DNA of 11,455 nt from Chrysochromulina parva (Eukaryota > Haptophyta > Prymnesiales > Chrysochromulinaceae), in assembly GCA_002887195.1 (NCBI GenBank), contig PJAB01001921.1:1-11455 (forward strand), given 5' to 3'. Positions 7,126-11,455 of this stretch are shown here, one piece after another. The translations under genes and the position numbers were made by a program. Positions within the stretch are counted from its first letter, which is position 1, and every line of letters begins with the position of its first letter. The notes beneath the pieces were generated by a model. The model saw only the letters and a list, made by a program, of their open reading frames with translations, was not told the origin of the DNA and made no database searches.

Positions 7126-7369
7126 CCTGAACGTGTTTAGCTCTACGTTGTCCTCACCTAGTACTAGTTGACCGTACGGGCTACGGCGGTGACGGTATTC
7201 GTTTAGTTTATATTCAGCACACATGCAAGAAGATTTCCAATTGAACGGCCTGCAGCCGTGCTGGACTGGATCAGAACTCCACAGAACAGACTGAGATCCG
7301 AGTGACATGCCGCGGGGCTGGTAAAGTAGGTTTTTCTAAAGTAGGTCCCTATTGAGTACTATCACAGTA
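7126..7369. other. Convergent 3' intergenic region
   Basis: This is the space between the stop of the unidentified plus-strand gene and the stop of the minus-strand roadblock gene, so it should hold both 3' UTRs. It is AT-richer than the genes. A 10-bp direct repeat TAAAGTAGGT occurs at 7322-7331 and 7337-7346. No AATAAA-like signal or RNA gene is seen. Confidence 0.5.
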
Positions 7370-7906
7370 TCACTCGTCCGCGTTGCCAAAAAGCCAATCA
7401 ATCGTCTGGTCGCTCGCCCCAATGCGCGTACGCTCCCAGATGCGCAGCTGCCGTAGCGCAAGTGCGGTGACGGCGTCTTCTCCAGCGTCTGGAGTGAGGC
7501 CCTGAACCACGCACACGGCCATCTTGTGCAGCGCATCGGGGCATAGCACGTACTCAGTGTGTCGTGTGCGCACGCTGAGCAGCACAGGTCCGTCGTCGTT
7601 AGGCAAGAGGCTGGCGACGGTTGATCGGAAGCGCCGTGATAGCTCGAGCAGCGGCAGCGCGTGCCGAGCGGCCTCGAAATCCGAAAAGGACTCTGGGCAC
7701 TTATAAATGATTCCACCACTTTGCTCGTCCAGACAGAGCACGGCACGAACACCAGGAACTCTTTCGAGCCTCTCGAGACGCAGCTCGATGGTTGATGAGG
7801 CCGTGTGTGCCATGAGGCGGTCGATCTCACTCTGCGGATCGAAAATGAGGTCGTCGGACAGCGCGACCCCATCTTCGCCGCCATCGTCCATGCTGTGAAT
7901 AGACAT
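7370..7906 (-). CDS. Roadblock/LC7-domain dynein light chain-like protein
   Basis: 178 aa. The frame is open a little further upstream, but the first ATG is at 7906 with A at -3; a second Met follows at residue 6. Residues about 42-136 fit the roadblock/LC7 fold: LERVPGVRAVLCLD (first helix and strand), a GGIIYKC strand, a helix with LLELSRRFRSTVASLLP, then PVLLSVRTRHTEYVLCPD and MAVCVVQ strands. Canonical cytoplasmic dynein roadblock chains are about 95-100 aa, homodimerise and bind the dynein intermediate chain. This one has an acidic N-terminal extension of about 40 residues and a C-terminal extension of about 40 ending in DWLFGNADE. It may be an axonemal or divergent member, or another roadblock family protein. 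No intron is needed. It is transcribed away from the CAF-1 gene. Confidence 0.8.
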   Translation of the reverse strand: MSIHSMDDGGEDGVALSDDLIFDPQSEIDRLMAHTASSTIELRLERLERVPGVRAVLCLDEQSGGIIYKCPESFSDFEAARHALPLLELSRRFRSTVASLLPNDDGPVLLSVRTRHTEYVLCPDALHKMAVCVVQGLTPDAGEDAVTALALRQLRIWERTRIGASDQTIDWLFGNADE

Positions 7907-8057
7907 TTTCGGAAGAGAAGGTGTGAAATCCACTCTCTCGTGCTAGCCCAATCATGTGTCCGTTTCCGATCCGAGGCACCGCATTTCCGCTGCGGTGAGT
8001 GCACCGCGACCGATTCGCGAGTTAATTTGATATTCGCGCCAAAACAGTGTGGCAGCA
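7907..8057. promoter_or_regulatory. Divergent promoter region between roadblock and CAF-1 genes
   Basis: About 150 bp separates the two start codons, which point away from each other, so both promoters must lie here or overlap the 5' ends. No TATA box is apparent. A minus-strand CCAAT-like ATTGG is present (CCAAT read at 7949-7953). Confidence 0.6.
8033..8044 (-). promoter_or_regulatory. Consensus E2F-binding site
   Basis: The 12 bases read TTTTGGCGCGAA on the minus strand, containing a full match to the E2F consensus TTTSSCGC and close to the textbook site. It lies 13 bp before the ATG of the CAF-1 subunit gene. E2F controls S-phase genes, including replication and chromatin assembly factors, in animals and plants, so the site fits its neighbour. 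Binding is not shown. Confidence 0.6.
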
Positions 8058-10361
8058 ATGCTTCATGCCTCCTCGGTGCTCGTCGACGTGCCGCAGATCG
8101 CATGGCACGCGCGCGAGCCCATCCAGTCCGTGGACGTGTCGCCCACGACGTCGCTCATCGCTACCGCGGGGAACGACAATGAGGTGCGCCTCTGGCGCCT
8201 CCCGCGCAAGGGTGACTCCATGCTCATCAACTTCGTACAGTCGCTCGAGCACCACTCGAAGACGGTGAACGTGGTGCGCTTCTGCCCACTCGGCGTGACG
8301 CTCGCGTCCGCTGGCGACGACAGCGTCATCGTCCTCTGGCGCGAGCGCGAGCGCGGCGCGCGCGGCGCTCCCGCCTTTGGCGAACCGGCGGCGGCGTCAT
8401 CGCAGCAACAGCAAAAGGAGTGGTCGATCGTGTGTATGCTGCGCGGGCACTGCGCGGACGTGTACGACCTCGCGTGGTCGCCGCGCGCCGATGCGCTCTT
8501 TTCGGGATGCGTCGACGGCACGAGCATCGTGTGGAACGTGGGCAAGGGCAAGGCGCAGCAGACGCTGACAGAGCGCAACGGCGGACACACCGGGTACGTG
8601 CAGGGTGTGGCGTGGGACCCGGCGGACGAGTTCATCGTGTCGATTTCGCAAGACCGCACCGCGCACGTGTACGCGAGCGAACGGGCGCAGCTCCCCGCCA
8701 CCAAGAAGGGCAAGAAGAAGGGCGCAGCCAAGGACGAGGCGGCCGACGACGAGGCGACGGCCGCCGTGGCCACCAAGGGGGATGTGGCGTCCTTCTGCCC
8801 CCACACGATCCTCGCCAAGCGCACGCAATCGGCGCTGCCCGCGGCGGCCGCTGGCAGCGCAAAGGCGCCGTCGGTGGCGGGCGCCAAGGATGACGGCGCG
8901 CTCAAGGCGAGCGTCGAGTCCACCGATGGTGCCGCCGCGGAGGACGCCTTCTGCGACGCTGCGGCAAAGTCGTCGCCGACGGCGGTTGCGGCGCCTGCGC
9001 CCACGGAGGCAACGTCCTCATGCTCCACTGCCCTCGCGCCCGCCGCCTCCGCCGAGGCGGCCGCGCCGCTCAAGCCGACCAAGGTCAAGCCGCCCAAGCC
9101 CACCGACCTCTTCTGCGACGAGACCGGTTCCTTTTACCGGCGCCTCTCCTGGTCGCCCGATGGTGCCTTCTTACTCATTCCGAGCGGCCAGTACTTTGAG
9201 GGGGGGGTGGCGGCAGCGGCGCGCCCGACGACCTACGTCTTCTCACGCGCGAGCCTCGCGCTCAGCAACTCCGCGCCGTGCGCGCACCTGCCCTCGCCCG
9301 ACAAGGCCGTGATCGCCGTACGCTGCTGCCCCGTCCTCTTTGAGCATGCTGCCGACGCCAACGCCGTAGGCGCCGCCGCAGCCAACGGCGCCGCTGCCAA
9401 CGCCGCGCCCCCGAGCAACGTCGCCTTGGCAGGTGCCGCAGCGGACACGAACGGCGGGGGCGTGAGCGGAGATGGCGGTGCAGGCGTCGGCTGGATGCGT
9501 GCGTTGCCATACCGCATGCTCTGGGCGGTGGCCACGCTCGACTCGATCGTCGTGTACGACTCGATGGCGCGTGAGCCTGTGTTGATAGCGAGCCACACGC
9601 ACTACGCGCCGCTCACCGATCTCGCGTGGTTCCCCGACGGCCACGGCCTCCTCGCCTCCTCGATGGACGGCTATTGCACTATCGTGCGCTTCAAACCGCG
9701 AGCGCTCGGCAAGCCGCTCGCCCGCGACCGCTACCCAGGCCACATGCTGCCCAAGACGGCGCCAATCGCCAAGCAAGCGGCAGCAGTGGCAATGGCGACC
9801 CCCGGTCCCGCTCCCGGCCCCTCACCGGCGCCAGCTGCTGCCTCCACGCCTCTCGCGACCGCCGACGCGATGCCGGCACCTGCGCCAGGCGCGGTGAAAT
9901 TAGAGGCTGTGAAACTGGAGGCTGCCGCCGCCACCGCCGCCGCAGATGCTTTGGCCCCCGCGCCAGGCGCGGGCGGCCTCGTGCCTGACGGCACTGCCGC
10001 CGAGCCAGCCGCCACGGGTGTGCGCGCCCGCGAGGCGGCTGCCGATGGCACGGAGGCTGCCTCGGCCGAACCACCACTCAAGAAGGCGCGCCGCGTGCAG
10101 GCCATCATGACGCACACGCTCGATGGCATGGACTCGTCGTCACTCTCGCCGCCCTTGCTGCCGCCGGCGCCGGCCGCATCTGCAGCGGCGGCGGCGGAGG
10201 TGGACGAGGTGGACGAGTCCGTGGAGCCGTCCGCGGGCACCGCTGAGTTTCGTCAGGTCGAGTGCGCCACCACCGAGGCGGCACCGCCGTCCTCAGACAC
10301 GCTCGCTGCGCCGGCGAAGAAGCCGCGCCGCATCGAGGCGGTGATGACGCACACGCTCTGA
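8058..10361 (+). CDS. CHAF1B: Chromatin assembly factor 1 WD40 subunit (p60/CAC2/FAS2)
   Basis: 767 aa, single exon, ATG at 8058 with G at -3. The family binds the large CAF-1 subunit and helps deposit H3-H4 on newly replicated DNA in the nucleus. Family sequence is clear: IAWHAREPIQSVD (14-26), NEVRLWRL, KTVNVVRFCPLG (68-79), LASAGDDSVIVLW (82-94), LRGHCADVYDLAWSP (128-142), GYVQGVAWDP (179-188), FYRRLSWSPDGAFLL, TTYVFSR, AVRCCPVLFE and a last repeat with SSMDGYC near 535. This gives about seven WD repeats ending near residue 545. An insertion of about 140 residues (207-347), alanine-rich with the basic patch KKGKKKG, splits repeats 4 and 5; a further Ala/Gly insertion lies near 430-480. The tail is disordered and ends with a motif, KKPRRIEAVMTHTL (754-767), that also occurs at 675-688. 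Human CHAF1B is 559 aa, so the extra length is insertions and tail. Confidence 0.95.
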   Translation: MLHASSVLVDVPQIAWHAREPIQSVDVSPTTSLIATAGNDNEVRLWRLPRKGDSMLINFVQSLEHHSKTVNVVRFCPLGVTLASAGDDSVIVLWRERERGARGAPAFGEPAAASSQQQQKEWSIVCMLRGHCADVYDLAWSPRADALFSGCVDGTSIVWNVGKGKAQQTLTERNGGHTGYVQGVAWDPADEFIVSISQDRTAHVYASERAQLPATKKGKKKGAAKDEAADDEATAAVATKGDVASFCPHTILAKRTQSALPAAAAGSAKAPSVAGAKDDGALKASVESTDGAAAEDAFCDAAAKSSPTAVAAPAPTEATSSCSTALAPAASAEAAAPLKPTKVKPPKPTDLFCDETGSFYRRLSWSPDGAFLLIPSGQYFEGGVAAAARPTTYVFSRASLALSNSAPCAHLPSPDKAVIAVRCCPVLFEHAADANAVGAAAANGAAANAAPPSNVALAGAAADTNGGGVSGDGGAGVGWMRALPYRMLWAVATLDSIVVYDSMAREPVLIASHTHYAPLTDLAWFPDGHGLLASSMDGYCTIVRFKPRALGKPLARDRYPGHMLPKTAPIAKQAAAVAMATPGPAPGPSPAPAAASTPLATADAMPAPAPGAVKLEAVKLEAAAATAAADALAPAPGAGGLVPDGTAAEPAATGVRAREAAADGTEAASAEPPLKKARRVQAIMTHTLDGMDSSSLSPPLLPPAPAASAAAAAEVDEVDESVEPSAGTAEFRQVECATTEAAPPSSDTLAAPAKKPRRIEAVMTHTL

Positions 10362-11154
10362 GCTGGCGCTTGCAGAGGCGCGCTGGCACCCTGGAGCGAG
10401 AGGGCCCTTGTGGAGGGGAGCCTGTGTGGTGCATGCTGCATGGGAGGCTGAGGACAATCCTGCCGGTGATATCTACCGGTCTATCCGAAGATACTTGTTG
10501 CGGTGGATCCCCAAACTAAGGGTGCACTGTGCGTCCGTCCGATATGGACGAGAGAGGGTAGCCGTGCGGAAAGCGGGCAAAGGAAGAGGTCCTACCGGGT
10601 CTCGATAGGACTATGTTGTTCCCTCAGTACCGGGGGTACGATTTAGTTATACGGTACGGCGTCGTCTACACATAGGTACGCGCACAGCGCGTGCGCGCGC
10701 TGCGCGAGATTTTGACCTTGGGCGGAGGGTATCAACACTCACGTCAGGTAGTTTCCCCATATGGGGTTTCAACATCATTGACATTGTGGCGTGGCGCATG
10801 GAGGTTCGCCCATAGGACGCGATAAAACTTAAACGGATGGATACATGATCAAAAATGGATAGGGTTTAGGAACCGAGTTAACTGAGAGCTGACTGACTGA
10901 GAGCGAGGTCTTAGTTTGAACGAGTGATCTCAAAAGCGCCGCCCGCTCAAAAGAGCCAATCCGCCGATGAATCAGGGCAGTCTCACCCAGTTTTTCAAAT
11001 GATGAGAAATACATGCCGAAAAAAGCTCCTCGAAGCGAAAATTACCCCACTAAAACGGGCATCTAAATCGGGCAACGCGTCTCCTTTTAACGCTAAAGTC
11101 TGGAGTCCCGCATCAATGAGATCAACCCCGTATCCTGAGCAGTAGTCCGTCCAC
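10362..11154. other. Intergenic region, no convincing gene
   Basis: Contains the 3' flank of the CAF-1 gene and the 5' flank of the right-edge gene. Hairpins are visible: GGTCCTA/TAGGACT near 10590-10615, GTACC/GGTAC near 10628-10640, and a large one at 10681-10706. CCCCATATGGGG is a 12-bp palindrome at 10755-10766. From about 10780 to 11110 the base composition is clearly AT-richer than in the genes. An open frame at 10998-11145 (plus) overlaps another on the minus strand. Neither has supporting features, though the plus frame could be a 5' exon of the next gene. Confidence 0.5.
10681..10706. repeat. Strong GC hairpin downstream of CAF-1 gene
   Basis: Arms 10681-10691 and 10696-10706 pair at 10 of 11 positions around a four-base loop TGCG. 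The sequence is alternating purine-pyrimidine rich (GCGCGTGCGCGCGC), so it could form a cruciform or Z-DNA. It may play a part in 3'-end formation, but this is only a guess. Confidence 0.5.
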
Positions 11155-11455
11155 ATGCAACCCGTCACCTCGAAGTCGGCGTCAGCACCAGCAGCAGGGT
11201 ACAGCAGGCGCGATGCCCCTCTTGGCGATTCGCGCACAAAGTGGGAGAAGGAGGCGCGCGACAGGGCGTTTCGAATGACCCTGAACTGCGCGACGCACGC
11301 GCACACTCACGCTCCCACTCCTCCGTTTTCAGGCGGACCGCGATCGGTTCAGGAATACCGTCGCTAAGCAGACTCTCCCTCTGGTCGTGCAACATGTCGC
11401 TTGGCATGGTAGCCAAAGTCGTTCAATCGCTCGCCTCCACTCGGCCGACAGCTCC
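11155..11455 (+). CDS. 5' part of an unidentified gene, runs off the window
   Basis: Proposed exons 11155-11253 and 11333-11455. Together they encode 74 residues, open to the window edge, passing through DSRTKWEKE|ADRDRFRNTVAKQTLPLV to VVQHVAWHG. An in-frame TAG at 11143-11145 means the start is ATG 11155 unless another exon is spliced in before it; the start context is weak (C at -3). The second exon follows a strong pyrimidine-rich acceptor (CACTCCTCCGTTTTCAG). I do not recognise the protein. The exposed part is charged and helix-like with no clear domain. Opposite-strand frames also cover this area, so the assignment is moderate. Confidence 0.5.
11254..11332 (+). other. Probable GC-AG intron with diverged exon duplication
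   Basis: Donor GAG|GCGCGCGAC and acceptor TTTTCAG|GCGGACC. The intron start would encode ARDRAFRMT and the next exon starts ADRDRFRNT, so the intron carries a degenerate copy of the downstream exon, as in the SNF2 introns. Its 3' part has CACGCTCCCACTCC, reminiscent of the family-1 cassette (CGACGCTCCCACTTCC in intron 5). Confidence 0.5.

Noticed and set aside
7336..8103. 255-aa minus-strand frame overlapping the roadblock gene
   Set aside because: It overlaps the roadblock gene in a different frame and has no recognisable domain, whereas the 7370-7906 frame matches a known fold.
8063..9103. 346-aa minus-strand frame opposite the CAF-1 gene
   Set aside because: The plus-strand frame encodes an unmistakable WD40 protein. 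The opposite frame is a GC-rich shadow.
10590..10616. tRNA-like fold near GGTCCTACCGGG
   Set aside because: Only one 7-bp hairpin can be drawn. There is no cloverleaf, T-arm consensus or anticodon arm.
10858..10870. Telomere-like TTTAGG next to GATAGGG
   Set aside because: A single copy only, with no tandem array.
10995..11306. 103-aa minus-strand frame near the right edge
   Set aside because: It looks protein-like in part, but the plus strand has a strong acceptor, a duplicated exon signature and an open frame to the window end. I favour plus; RNA data could reverse this.

Overview
The window looks like nuclear DNA of a GC-rich unicellular eukaryote, most likely an alga. Four observations support this. 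Genes lie on both strands without operon spacing. One gene must be spliced to read through. The genes encode typical eukaryotic chromatin and cytoskeletal proteins. Every intron fits the pattern G|GY...AG|G, with several GC donors. GC-AG introns and GC-rich genomes are known from haptophytes such as coccolithophores, so that is my first guess. A pelagophyte or dinoflagellate is possible, and the sequence alone does not settle it.

Layout. (1) 130-5290, plus strand: a SNF2/RAD5-class DNA translocase resembling SHPRH, broken by 10 introns. Joining my 11 exons gives exactly 3720 nt, an uninterrupted frame of 1239 codons plus stop. (2) 5632-7125, plus: a 497-aa low-complexity protein I do not recognise, preceded by an odd cluster of splice-acceptor-like sites. 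(3) 7370-7906, minus: a roadblock/LC7-domain dynein light chain. (4) 8058-10361, plus, single exon: the WD40 subunit of chromatin assembly factor 1 (CHAF1B/CAC2/FAS2). It is divergent from gene 3 across about 150 bp holding a consensus E2F site. (5) About 11155 to the right edge, plus: the start of an unidentified gene with one probable GC-AG intron. The stretch 10362-11154 has no convincing gene.

The most interesting content is how the introns of gene 1 are built. Most are a short cassette flanked on both sides by copies (about 13-42 nt) of the same exon sequence. Two cassette families occur. One (about 41-50 nt, starting near GCATGCAYGTGCTCAC and ending CCCCACAG) supplies only the 3' splice site, and its 5' splice site comes from the upstream exon copy. 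The other is a 10-bp minisatellite (TGATGACCTC-like). In two introns it supplies the 5' splice site (GTGTGATGAC) and the 3' site comes from the downstream exon copy. The copies range from identical to strongly diverged, which suggests introns added at different times. This looks like an introner system with unusually long, variable exon duplications. It is concentrated in gene 1, and the next three genes can be read without any intron.

Functionally, genes 1 and 4 are both chromatin or DNA-replication related (translocase/repair; H3-H4 deposition behind the fork). Gene 3 belongs to microtubule transport. There is no sign that they form one pathway.
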